NCBI GenBank assembly: GCA_036897625.1
Contig: JAYMTA010001400.1
Span: 1-20,160 of the forward strand
Direction: 5' to 3'
DNA length: 20,160 nucleotides
From: Pelargonium cotyledonis
Taxonomy: Eukaryota > Streptophyta > Magnoliopsida > Geraniales > Geraniaceae
Both the position numbers and the translations under genes were made by a program. Shown one piece after another: positions 9,432 through 18,419 of this stretch (the stretch's first letter is position 1; each line of letters begins with the position of its first letter). The notes under the pieces are model-generated. The model worked only from the letters and a program-made list of their open reading frames with translations, was not told the origin of the DNA and made no database searches.

Positions 9432-10223
9432 ATGGAGAAAGTTGCAGGAAGGGTTGGACGGATTGCTTTGAACGATGAGGATATCATGATTGATTACGGT
9501 CAGAACTCTGTTCCGTTGGATACGGTAGTGACACAGACAATATGGCGGTGTGCAGGATGGTTCTATACAGTTGTTCTGATCAACGTCCCGAACATGAGAC
9601 AGATGCTGGCAGGGGAATGGCGACCGACACTGGGGGTACATATTACAGAGGTAACAGATCTTAGTCGGACATGGCCACGACAGGTAAGGTTTCTGTTTGA
9701 ATTCTTCTATGAGATGGATGTTGACTATGTGTTGAAGAATGGTCCATGGACTTTTAATGGTCACATTCTGCTACAGGCAAAGTTGGGTTTTGGTGATTAC
9801 CCGGCAATAGTGGAATTGTGGCATACGTCGTTAGGGATTCAAGCCCGGGGCATTCCGAACGGTTATACCTCAAAAGCGATCTGTGAGGATTTAGGTAACG
9901 CAATTGGGAAGTTTGAGGAAATTGACCCTTTATCCTTCCAGGGTGATGGCTGGAACTCTTATGTGAGATTCAGGGGGCAATTTGATGTTAGAAACCTGCT
10001 TCGTCGGAAATATCGCTTGAATTATGCGGGCCATGGGAAGCTCCTAAATTTCTTTTGCCTCTAATGTGGTCATCTTGGCCATGCCGAAGCAAGGTGTGCT
10101 AGTTTCTTATCGGATCCAAACCCGAGATGGGAACGAGCCTATGGCAATTTCCTCAAAGCTCATCGTGGTTGCAACACCAAAGTCGGGGAAAATTGGCTGA
10201 GGGCTAGATTGGAACAACCTTGA
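9432..10223 (+). pseudogene. LINE ORF1 (DUF4283 / CCHC zinc-knuckle protein), broken
   Basis: From the ATG at 9432 the frame is open to TAA at 10062-10064 (210 aa) and continues in the same frame to TGA at 10221-10223. The first part has the DUF4283 signature of plant L1 ORF1 proteins: EWRPTLGVHITEV, FLFEFFYEMDVDYVL, NGPWTFNGHILL, then WHTSLGIQARGIP and a YVRFRGQFDVRNLL-type block. The stop lies inside the zinc knuckle: the pattern Cys-x2-Cys-x4-His-x4-Cys is complete except that the second spacer residue is TAA. Family members are RNA-binding chaperones of the retrotransposition particle. One point change thus removes most of the knuckle. The upstream TTG codons are not needed as a start. 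Confidence 0.85.
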
Positions 10224-10492
10224 ACTCCTATTGAGGCATACAAAGGAAATGGGGTCGGGTTGACCCAAAAGACATTGATAGATGAGAACTGGACGTGGAT
10301 CTGAATGCAGTTCCGAAACAGACTAGAATTGAGATAGTGAATATAGCAAAAGCAAAGGAAAAAGCTTCAGCAAGGTGTGATGCAATGGAAGGTGTTGTGG
10401 AGAATGTGACCCCGTCCTCAACAAATAGCTGCTAAAAAAACTTGAAAGTGGCAGGCTTGACAAAACATGTCTGCCTAAATCTATGTGTATTA

Positions 10493-11165
10493 TTGCCTGG
10501 AACTATTGCGGATTAGGAAATCCGCGCACAGTTCAAGTCCTGCACAGGATGTTGCGAGAGAAGGAGCTCGGCTTGCTCTTTCTCGTATAAACTAGATGAT
10601 CTCGGGAGGAGTTGGAATGTTTGTGCAAGAAAATGACAATGGAAGGTTGTTTTGCAAAGGACTGTGTAGGGAGAAGCGACGGCTTGGCTCTATTTTGGGT
10701 CGATTGGGTCCAAATATTCCTACTATGCAGTTTAGTTAACTATATCGATGTGTCAGTAACAACTCAGAAGTGGGGTTCATGGAGGATGACAGGTCACGTC
10801 GGCATCAGTCATGGAGTAGGATTCGTTCTTTGGCTACAACATCGAATCTCCCATGGTTCTGTGTAAGGGACTTTAATGATTTACTTCTTGGGGAGGAGAA
10901 AAGTAGGGGGAACCCTCAACCTCATGCACTCTTAAATGACTTTTCATTGTCAATAATGGATGCAGGGCTTACGAATTTGGGTTTTGAGGGGTATAAGTTC
11001 ATTTGGCGCCGAGGTAGTGGTCACAATATTCAGATCGAAGAAAGATTACCAAAACAAGCGATTGATATCAGCAGAAGAGAGGAAAGTAGAAGCACCATCG
11101 GAAAACATGGTAGTAATAAACGTCTTAAGATCGTTAGAACACAAATGCAAATAAATCGAATATAA
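10493..11165 (+). pseudogene. LINE ORF2 endonuclease fragment (EEP fold), broken
   Basis: The reading frame from ATG 10493 shows the L1 endonuclease start (IIAWNYCGLGNPRTVQVLHR, Asn of WN present). Stops TAA (10588-10590) and TGA (10597-10599) follow. The TAA stands where the catalytic Glu of the usual Glu-Thr motif should be. The block GRSDGLALFW follows. After a frameshift near 10780-10800 a second frame gives WFCVRDFNDLL (Asp and Asn of the GDFN motif kept, Gly changed to Arg), then a LTNLGFEGYKFIWRRG block typical of the C-terminal half. Homology ends before any reverse transcriptase. The domain would have nicked target DNA to prime reverse transcription. It is not functional here. Confidence 0.85.
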
Positions 11166-11250
11166 TGTTACTGATGGGATGAGTCGCGGACTAAGTCACT
11201 CTCTTGAAGAAATTTGTGGCACTTCCCTAAAATTTGCATGGCAGACTACT

Positions 11251-11632
11251 AACCCCAACGCCCCCAGGATAAAAAATCACACCCTTTATCGAAAATGAGT
11301 TGCACCGTTCGAATTCGATTATGAAACTACACTCAGAAAAACTGTACTGCTCTTTAGAAATTAGGGATTTAGGTGTTGGAAAAATTGATATGCAGAAACT
11401 GATTTTTTGTGTGTATCGAAAAACGTTTGGTGAAAGAACCCCAACGTTCCCAGGATAAAACAACCCACCCTTTATCGAAAATGAGTTGTACCGTTCGAAT
11501 TCGATTCTGGAACTACACTCAGAAAAACTGCACTGCTCTCAAGAAATTGCGGATTTAGGTGTTGGAAAAACTGATACGCAGAAACTGGTTTGTTGTGTAT
11601 ATATAAATCGAAAAACGTTTGGTAAAAGAACC
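11251..11632. repeat. Two-copy tandem repeat, ~186-bp unit
   Basis: Copy 1 (11251-11436) and copy 2 (11437-11632) both start AACCCCAACG, then share CACCCTTTATCGAAAATGAG, CCGTTCGAATTCGATT, ACTACACTCAGAAAAACTG, GGATTTAGGTGTTGGAAAAA and TCGAAAAACGTTTGGT. By eye identity is about 85-90%, with a few small indels. It encodes no protein. The unit length is satellite-like, but only two copies are visible. Confidence 0.93.
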
Positions 11633-11645
11633 TAAATATCACAAT

Positions 11646-11697
11646 ATTCACTTTCAGAAAAAATATGTAACATTCACTTTCAGAAAAAATATGTAAC
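11646..11697. repeat. Perfect 26-bp tandem duplication
   Basis: ATTCACTTTCAGAAAAAATA followed by TGTAAC occurs at 11646-11671 and again at 11672-11697, directly adjacent and identical, so probably recent. Confidence 0.93.
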
Positions 11698-11978
11698 GTA
11701 AAAGTCTGCAACGAACGTTGCAACTAAAAGTTACACTCATATAAACCCAACACCAACTTAACCCCTCATCTCTCTTTCACAAAAGCATGTTGCTCCAAAG
11801 GCCACACCCAATCTAAAAACCAATACAATATAAATATGGAAAGAGTGTCATACTTGCCCGACGTGGGACAAAACCTAATACCAATAAAAGCAATTTTTAA
11901 ATATTCACACAAGTTCCAACAAAAAGCAATTACATTCGTCAAAAATATGCATCAATAAAAAGTGGTTGAGACCATACT
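11698..11978. other. Spacer downstream of UGT pseudogene 2
   Basis: AT-rich with no gene. GCCCGACGTGGGACAAAACC (about 11856-11875) resembles a GTCCCACGTCGG-type motif frequent in plant repeats, but no LTR ends flank it. It may hold the former 3' UTR of the UGT gene on the minus strand. Confidence 0.4.
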
Positions 11979-12725
11979 TTAACATTTTGAAATATATGTA
12001 ATAGAGTCGATGTTAGTTGCAGATGATCCATCTATTCCAGTAGCAGCTTCACACATTTGTTGCAAATTTCTAGCTCTTTTCCTCATTTCTTTTCCTTTTT
12101 TGTTCTCCAAATCCATAAATGTGCTCACAAGACTTGCAATTTTTTCTCTAGTACTCACCAAATTTTCATTTCCCCCATATTTCTTAATCCTCCACCCAAT
12201 TTTCCAATCATCCACAATCAGCTTACTATTAAGGTATTGATCAGCATACAAAGGGAAGGTAAGAAAAGGAACAGCAGCAAACAAACTTTCCTGAACAGAG
12301 TTCCATCCGCAGTGCGTCAAAAACCCTCCAATAGAGGAATGGGACAACACTCTCAATTGGTCACACCAAGGCAGTACCAAACCCTTATCACCACTTGCCT
12401 CTCTCACCCCACAACCATCTTCTCTAGCTATCCACAAGTACGGGACGCCACTTTCGCGCAATCCTATAGCGATTTCATCCATTTGGGACGTGGAGACCGA
12501 AAGATAACTTCCCAACGAAATGTACAAAACGGAGGCAATAGGTTGGTGGTCCAGCCATTGGAAGTAATGATCATCAGTAGAGTTGTTGTTTGAAGTGAAG
12601 TAAGGTATGGAGGGGCCAATAGTGTAGATGGGAAATGTGAAATTAGGTGCCAAAGCATCACAACATGTTGTTCAAGTTCATAAATAGTAGGGAGCAGCAA
12701 ATGTTGTGCTTTGGGTATAAAAGAA
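11979..12725 (-). pseudogene. UDP-glycosyltransferase (UGT87-like) pseudogene fused to an LTR
   Basis: The minus strand again encodes the C-terminal half of a plant family-1 UGT, clearly paralogous to the copy at 7694-8460. Blocks in order: ISFIPKAQHLLLPTIYELE, FPIYTIGPSIPYF, YFQWLDHQPIASVLYISLGS, the full 44-residue PSPG box (WCDQLRVLSH ... HCGWNSVQES ... ADQ; the terminal Gln is usual for UDP-glucose users), then the C-terminal helix region. The frame from 12653 to 11979 is open. One base is missing near 12659-12661 compared with pseudogene 1, which puts the preceding ELE block out of frame. The PSPG has AAVP where AGVP is usual. The N-terminal half is gone: at about 12711-12725 the sequence passes into the copia LTR. 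No start codon in frame remains. Confidence 0.88.
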
Positions 12726-13291
12726 ATACTTACCTCTTGTAGTATCCATGGTTGATTTTGGCAGCCCAATTTTAGAACTTTTCAACTTGTATTCCCGTAT
12801 TTTTCTCAGAAAAGGGAGACAGAAAATAGAGAGACAGAGGAAGAACAGTCTTTCTGTGTATTCTGTTTTTTTCTCATCCCTTTGACAACCCATTAGAGCC
12901 CATATATATAGAATGGGCACATGTATAAAATATACATATATATATTGCATTATGTGACAATCAATTAAATATATTAGATTGAGCCTCCAATATAAATGGG
13001 TTTACAAATGTCTCTATTTCTCAAGATTAGCGGGCTATAGGCCCATTAATCTTAGCACGATTTTTTTTCTCTCTTTAGTCAGTCCCGTGATAGGAAACTA
13101 GCTGACTACACATTGGGCTACAAGGTGGGTCTCGAGTTAATAAACCTTACATATCACAATTTATTCACTTTGTATACATAGACCAATCCCATTAACCGGT
13201 TTTGATAATAATAAGAGACATAGATTTAAAATTACGTGCGTGCTAATAATAAATCAATGTTGATCCACACGATTAAATAAATAATCCAACA
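12711..13291 (-). repeat. 3' LTR of the copia element, outer end truncated
   Basis: It aligns collinearly with 18952-19512. Shared blocks include TATAAAAGAAATACTTACCT, CTATAGGCCCA, GTGATAGGAAAC, GCTGACTACACATT, TATCACAATTTATTCACTTT and GCTAATAATAAATCAAT. The inner end is CCAACA (13286-13291), i.e. TGTTGG on the minus strand, next to the polypurine tract. The outer ~32 bp present in the other LTR (18920-18951) are missing and replaced by UGT sequence. By eye LTR-LTR identity is about 85%, so the insertion is old. Confidence 0.9.
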
Positions 13292-13305
13292 ATCTCCCAC
13301 TTGGG
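13292..13305 (-). promoter_or_regulatory. Polypurine tract (plus-strand primer site)
   Basis: The minus strand reads CCCAAGTGGGAGAT immediately before the 3' LTR start TGTTGG. This AAGTGGGAGA-type tract is typical for plant copia elements. Confidence 0.85.
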
Positions 13306-13559
13306 ATAATATTGGTTGAGAATTAGCACCACGACATTCGATCAAAATCGACACAAAGTAATCTATGTATTTATCAAAGCACAACAAAATTCAAAATTGA
13401 GACAACAATATCATTGATTCCGATAGGGAAATAAGTGATGTTAGCAACAAAATGTTTCACTTTCTGAATAAATGGAATCACAAAATGGATTTAATCCATC
13501 AAAATGTTGATATGCATCATATTATCAGTTATAATATAAAATGGAGTTCATCCATTAAA
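13306..13559 (-). other. Non-coding 3' segment of the copia element
   Basis: AT-rich sequence between the minisatellite and the polypurine tract. It contains extra single AAAATGGA...TCCATCAAAAT hairpin-like motifs (about 13483-13506) related to the adjacent repeat. No coding signal. Confidence 0.6.
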
Positions 13560-13815
13560 GCGATATAAAACAAAATGGACTTAATCCATCAAAATGCGAA
13601 AAAAAGCATTCACAAAAATCGGGTAGAACACTAGATTGGAATTTTAATCCAATAAAATACGATATCACACAAAATGGACTTAATCCATCAAAATGCCAAA
13701 ATGCATTACAAAATCGGATAAAACACAAAATTGGAATTTTAATCCAATATAATCCGATATTACACAAAATGGACTTAATCTATCAAAATACTAAAATGCA
13801 TTACAAAATTATCAT
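13560..13815. repeat. ~97-bp minisatellite in the copia 3' non-coding region
   Basis: Units begin CGATAT at 13561, 13660 and 13755 (periods 99 and 95 bp; the third is partial). Each contains CAAAATGGACTTAATCCATC with AAAAT next to it, and the first two also GATTGGAATTTTAATCCAAT or a close variant. Both motifs are imperfect palindromes, so the transcript would carry a string of small hairpins. Confidence 0.88.
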
Positions 13816-13837
13816 AAAGATAAAACTCAGACTCCCA

Positions 13838-16800
13838 CTAGACCAAGGTTACATCAAAAGATTCAACAACACCCATATGAGTTACATGATTTTGAAAAAC
13901 TCCAACGGGTAAGCCTTTAGTCAGCGGATCCGCAAGCATATGTCCACCAGGAATGTGAACTAGTTGAGTCTGAGATTCTGCTATCTTTTGTTTAACAAAC
14001 AAGAGCTTAACATCAAAATATTTTGAACGACCAGTGCTCTTGTTATTCTGAGAGTGGCAGACACCAGACCAATTATCATAATAAATAGTCAGGGGGCGCG
14101 ATATTGAATCAACAAGATGCATGTCGGTTATCAACTTTCTTAGCCATATAGCATGACAAGTGGCTTCATAACATGCAATATACTCGGCCTCCATGGTTGA
14201 GGTAGTTGTGAGTGTTTGCTTGACACTCTTCCACGAAACAGCTCCTCCACACATCATAAAAATGATTCCAGAAGTGGATTTTCGGTCGTCCACACAAGAT
14301 GCATAGTCTGAATTTGAATATGCCACAAGCTCCAAAGAATCAGATTTCTTATATGTCAGCATGTGACTTCTTGTACCCTTAAGGTATCTCATGACTTTCT
14401 TTGCAGTCTTCCAATGATCCATCTCGGGATCGCTCAAGTATCTTCTAAGCACATTGACTACAAAAGCAATATCTGGTCGAGTGCACATTTGAGCATACAC
14501 GAGGCTGCCTACAACAGAAGCATAAGGAATAGACTTCATCTAAGTCTTCTCAACTTCATTTTGAGGACATTGAGATCTTGACAACCTTTCGCCTTTCTGA
14601 ACAGTTGCAAAACATGCATTGCAATTATCCATGTTGAACCTTTTCAAGATCTTGTCAATGTAGGCTGTTTGTGATAAACCAAGAATGCCTCGTGTCCTAT
14701 CTCGGTGGACCTGAATCCCAAGAATGATAGAAGCCTCACCTATGTCCTTCATATCAAAATGGCTTGACAACAAAGTCTTAGTTTCAACCAACAAGCTCAC
14801 TGAATTGATTGCCAATAGGATGTCATCCATATAGAGTACCAGAATCACAAAACTGTTTTCAACAAATTTCTAGTAAATGCACTGATCTGAAGCATTCTCT
14901 TTGAATCCAAGAGAAGTAACAATTTCATCAAACTTCAGATACCACTGCCTCGAAGCCTGTTTTAATCCATAAATGGATCTTTTCAATTTGCACACTAGAT
15001 GCTCATTTCCTGGTTTCACAAAACCATCAGGCTGAGTCATGTATACTTCTTCATATAAACTGTCATTCAGAAAAGCAGTCTTGACATCCATTTGGTGAAG
15101 CTCGAGGTTGAACTGCGCAATAAGAACCATGACAATTCTAAAGGCATCTTTGGTAGATACAGGTGAAAAAGTCTCTATGTAATCAATGCCTTCTCTTTGT
15201 TCATAGCCTTTAGCTACAAGTCTAGCCTTGTACCTCTCAATATCACCAGTTGATGTTCTTTTGGTCTTAAAGACCCATTTGTACCTGACAGGTCTAAAAC
15301 CATCTGGTAACTCAGATAGTTCCCAAACTTGATTATGATACATGGAAGCTATCTCATCATTCATCGCCTTTCACCATTAAGAAGAATGAGGACTTGACAC
15401 AGCTTGTTCAAAGGAGATCGGATCAGTGTCATCAACAACATCTGAGTCAAACTTCTGCAAATAGACTATGTAGTCACTTGAAATTGTAGGTCTCCGAGTT
15501 CTTTGCGATCTCCTCAACTCAACTGGTGGTTCTATGATTGCTGGAGGGTTCACATTATCATCAACTGGATTTTGTTAAAAAGCCTCACCTCGATCAGAAA
15601 AGTCCAACATAGAGGGAGGTGGAAAAAACGGCCCTAGCAAAACTGTTTGCTCCTCATAAAGATCAACAACCCTTGGTACATAACTCCCACTATCCAAGTC
15701 ATCCTCAAAATAAATTACGCGATCTGACTCTATGACTCTGGTAGTGTGAGTAGGGCAGTAAAATCTACTCTCTCTGGACCTGGAGCAGTACCCAATGAAG
15801 AACCCGCTGATTTTTCATGCCTGCAACTTCTTAAGTTGGGGATTATACGGTTTCACCTCTACCCTACACCCCCATATATGAATGTGCCTTAAACTGGGCT
15901 TTCTACTAGTAAAAATTTCAAATGGAGTCTTGGGCACTGATTTACTGGGAACTTGATTCAACACATATACAGCAGTCTTTAGGGCATCTCCCCATAAAAA
16001 ATCTGGTAATGAAGAATGACTTATCATGGTTCTGACCATGTCCATCAGCGTACGATTTCTTCTTTTTGCAACTTCATTCTGCTGAGGAGTGCTTAACATT
16101 GTATACCGAGCCTCAATACCACATGCTTGTAAGTATTGAGCAAAAGGCCTAAGGTTCCTTCCAATCTCAGTATATTTACCATAATACTCTCCACCTCGAT
16201 CAGATCTAACGCATTTGATCTTGTTGCCAGTTTACAATTCAACTGATGCTTTAAATGCTTTAAAAGCATCGAGAGATTCAGATTTCTCATGCAACAATTC
16301 AATCCAGCCATACCTGGAATGATGGTCAATGAAAGTAATGTAATATCTAAATCCTCCCATAGCAGAAGGTGTTATCGGGCCACAAATATCTATATGGATC
16401 AGATCTAGGATGTTATAAGATCTGTTTGCGCCCTTGGTTCTAGATCTAGCAGGGAGTTTTCCCTTAACACAATCAATGCAAACATCAAAATCTGAGAAGT
16501 CCAAATCATGTAGGATGCCTTGCTTGACCATCCTCTCTAGTCTTTCTCTAGAGATGTGCCCTAGACGTTTGTGCCAAAGCATAGAAGAGTTCTCACTAAC
16601 TTTTTGACGTTTGCATCCAACAACATTATTAGCACCAACATAAGAAGACGATTCAAATATATCAGGAATGCCTTCAATTCTATAAAGACTATTCAATAAT
16701 GATGTAGATCCAACAAGAGCAGAATTGAAATAAATGCTAATGTTTCCATTAGTTTGCCATAAAGAATATCCATAACTATCCAAAAGGGAACTGGAGATTA

Positions 16801-17050
16801 AGTTTCTTCTGGCAGTGGGAACATACACTACATCATACAAATTCAAAAGGTGTCCTGAACGCAAGCGAAAGACCACGTGCCCCATATGCGTAACTGCTGC
16901 CTTATTTCCTTCCAGTCCTAGGACAGTCCTCTCTCCTTCACTTGGCATTCTCCTGCTTCTGAGACCCTGCAATGTGTTTATCACATGCACAGTAGAAACA
17001 TTCCCCTTTAAAGGAGACTTTGGTCTTAGGATCCAACTGCAGCTTTTCAC
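13838..17050 (-). pseudogene. Copia pol (integrase, reverse transcriptase, RNase H), disrupted
   Basis: The segment stays in one frame throughout. Order: protease C-terminal flank (about 16950-16700), GAG-pre-integrase zinc region (WHKRLGH ... CIDC, about 16580-16460), integrase with Asp in HIDICGP and in RSDRGGEYY, then [13 protein letters not shown] where the third catalytic acidic residue is Lys. Reverse transcriptase runs about 15364-14540 with RYKARLVAKGYEQ, DVKTAFLND, YGLKQASRQW and the active-site YMDD. RNase H is 14539-13838 (DDRKSTSG, MEAEYIA, YYDNWSG, then the DPLTKGL tail). Premature stops lie at 16232, 15815, 15575, 15377, 15371, 14870 and 14540 (lowest base of each codon). The natural stop is 13838-13840. 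It once made cDNA in particles and integrated it, and is inactive now. Confidence 0.93.
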
Positions 17051-17789
17051 CCTTCTTCTTCTTAGCCCAACTGGCTTTCGACTTGTAGAGTTTTGGTGAA
17101 ACTATGGGTTTCTTGCCTTTGCGATCTAGTACATCATATTTGGAGTCAGATGCTTGAGACATGACATTCGCTTCGAACACCAATAAACCCCCATTCTTAA
17201 TAGACTCTTCCTCCTGAGTCACTATAGAGATCACTACATCAATTGACCAAATGCTCTGTTCAGAGTTGTAGGAGGTCTTCAACATAGAAAACTGAGAGGG
17301 GAGAGACTCCAGAGATCTTCACACCAAGTAACTCTCATCTAGAGAGACATCCAAGCTCTTAAGTTTGTTGTAGTAATTCAGCAACTTCAGCAAATGCTCT
17401 CTAACTCCAGAAACTCCATCATAGTGAGTAGATTCCAACAAGGAGAGATAGTATCCAATATGACTTTTCTCAAACTTCTTAAATTTCTCACCAACAGCCG
17501 CAAGATATTTTACTGCGGTATCCTTCACAAGGATGCTCTGCCTGATGTTCTTCTGGATGGTGTACTTTATAACAGTCAGGCAAATTTTGTTAAAGTTATA
17601 CCACTATTTATGACACACTCTTTCGATAGCTGTGGATTGGTCAGTTAAGTCTTGTGGCTTAGGTTCTCTCAAAGCCAGATCGTCTCTCGAGATGACCAAG
17701 TACACGTCCAGAGACTCTTTCCAATCATCATAGTTAGTCTCATTCAAAGTCTTGATGGTTGATAGTTGTTGAAAATGAGCAAGAAACAT
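16938..17789 (-). pseudogene. Copia gag with degenerate zinc knuckle, disrupted
   Basis: In the second minus-strand frame, the first in-frame ATG is at 17789. Typical copia gag (UBN2-like) landmarks follow: TLNETNYDDWKESLDVYL, LALREPKP, then KDTAVKYLAAVGEKFKKFEK, YDGVSGVREHLLKLLNYYNK, LESLPSQF and a SIWSIDVVISIVTQEEE block. A basic linker leads to CFYCACDKH, a zinc knuckle whose last Cys is replaced by Gln. In-frame stops are TAG at 17604-17606 and TGA at 17319-17321. The frame ends at TGA 16938-16940, just where the pol frame takes over. The region that should carry the protease active site is absent at this join. Gag would form the virus-like particle shell. Confidence 0.9.
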
Positions 17790-17872
17790 GAAAACATCAA
17801 TTATGTATTCGTAACATAATTGTAAAACAAGGTTTTCACTACGAATCTCAGTTCATACAACTTCAACCCAAT

Positions 17873-17914
17873 GTTTATTGTAACTCCGCCTAAGGGTCCC
17901 GAATTACAATAAAC
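17873..17914 (-). other. Hairpin near the gag start in the copia leader
   Basis: GTTTATTGTAA (17873-17883) and TTACAATAAAC (17904-17914) form an 11-bp perfect stem with a 20-nt GC-richer loop that can extend the stem imperfectly. It lies about 85-125 nt upstream of the gag ATG. A cis-acting role in packaging, dimerisation or translation is only a guess. Confidence 0.5.
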
Positions 17915-18326
17915 CAAAACAAGACTAGATATAGATGTCAAAATTGGTCACGTGTGTGACCAATACAAAAAGTCATCATACACACAAAAATGCCTCTAGC
18001 ATCTTCATACCAATAGGGTATAAAGAAAGCTAGAACATATAAATTAACAATTTAGGGGTTTTAAAGTGTGATTCAAAACACAATATTGTGTTGATAATGT
18101 CACACCGATAGGGTATGTCCATAATCATCACTATTTAATCACATCACAATGTTTATAATACTAAAAATTCAAAGAGCATAATATTATTTTAAACATCAAT
18201 CAACAAAACATATATATATGTCATAATAATCATGCATGATATGAAATGTGTGCAAATAATTTCATAAATAACAAACTGTGTTTGAAATATGATTATAAAC
18301 ATAATCCGCAAAACACATAGCAAGAA

Positions 18327-18399
18327 CATAACTTAGCTTAGTTGGTTAGATGACCAACCATGAAAAACAATAGGTCTGGTTTTGAATCACAGAGCATGC
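18327..18399 (+). repeat. tRNA-like sequence 1 in the copia leader (SINE head or tRNA relic)
   Basis: A perfect-consensus A box (TAGCTTAGTTGG, 18334-18345) and a degenerate B box (GGTTTTGAATC, 18378-18388) are spaced 44 bp start to start, as in tRNAs. The implied acceptor arms do not pair well and no clear anticodon arm is present, so it is not a functional tRNA. Orientation is opposite to the retrotransposon. Confidence 0.5.
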
Positions 18400-18419
18400 A
18401 AAAGTCCCATTTTATTTTT

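Larger units (their letters stand above)
9432..11165 (+). mobile_element. Truncated, degenerate L1-type LINE
   Basis: This is the remnant of a non-LTR retrotransposon on the plus strand: an ORF1-like protein (DUF4283 plus zinc knuckle) followed by the N-terminal endonuclease of ORF2. The reverse transcriptase, the RNase H or other C-terminal parts and the poly(A) tail are missing. The sequence leaves endonuclease homology near 11060 and soon meets the 186-bp tandem repeats. Losing the 3' part while keeping the 5' part is the opposite of ordinary 5' truncation, so a later deletion or rearrangement is likely. Confidence 0.85.

Noticed and set aside
9270-9764. Minus-strand 164-codon frame opposite LINE ORF1
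   Set aside because: Antisense shadow. The plus strand carries the recognisable DUF4283 protein.
11850-11875. GTCCCACGTCGG-type motif as evidence of another LTR or TRIM element
   Set aside because: A single motif without paired ends, primer site or target duplication.
11979-12593. Plus-strand frames of 76 and 178 codons opposite UGT pseudogene 2
   Set aside because: The minus strand has the complete PSPG box. The plus frames have no family resemblance.
12678-12950. Fusion protein from the LTR ATG into UGT pseudogene 2
   Set aside because: Translation from the LTR ATG (12749) runs out of frame with the UGT and stops after about 23 codons.
13560-13815. CRISPR-like array
   Set aside because: Units are contiguous ~97-bp tandem repeats without unique spacers, in a plant retrotransposon.
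13838-17789. Endogenous pararetrovirus or gypsy element
   Set aside because: Domain order is integrase before reverse transcriptase, with a tRNA-Met primer site and copia-type RNase H. No envelope or movement protein is present.
18327-18399. Functional tRNA gene
   Set aside because: A and B boxes are well spaced but the acceptor arms do not pair and no anticodon arm is evident.
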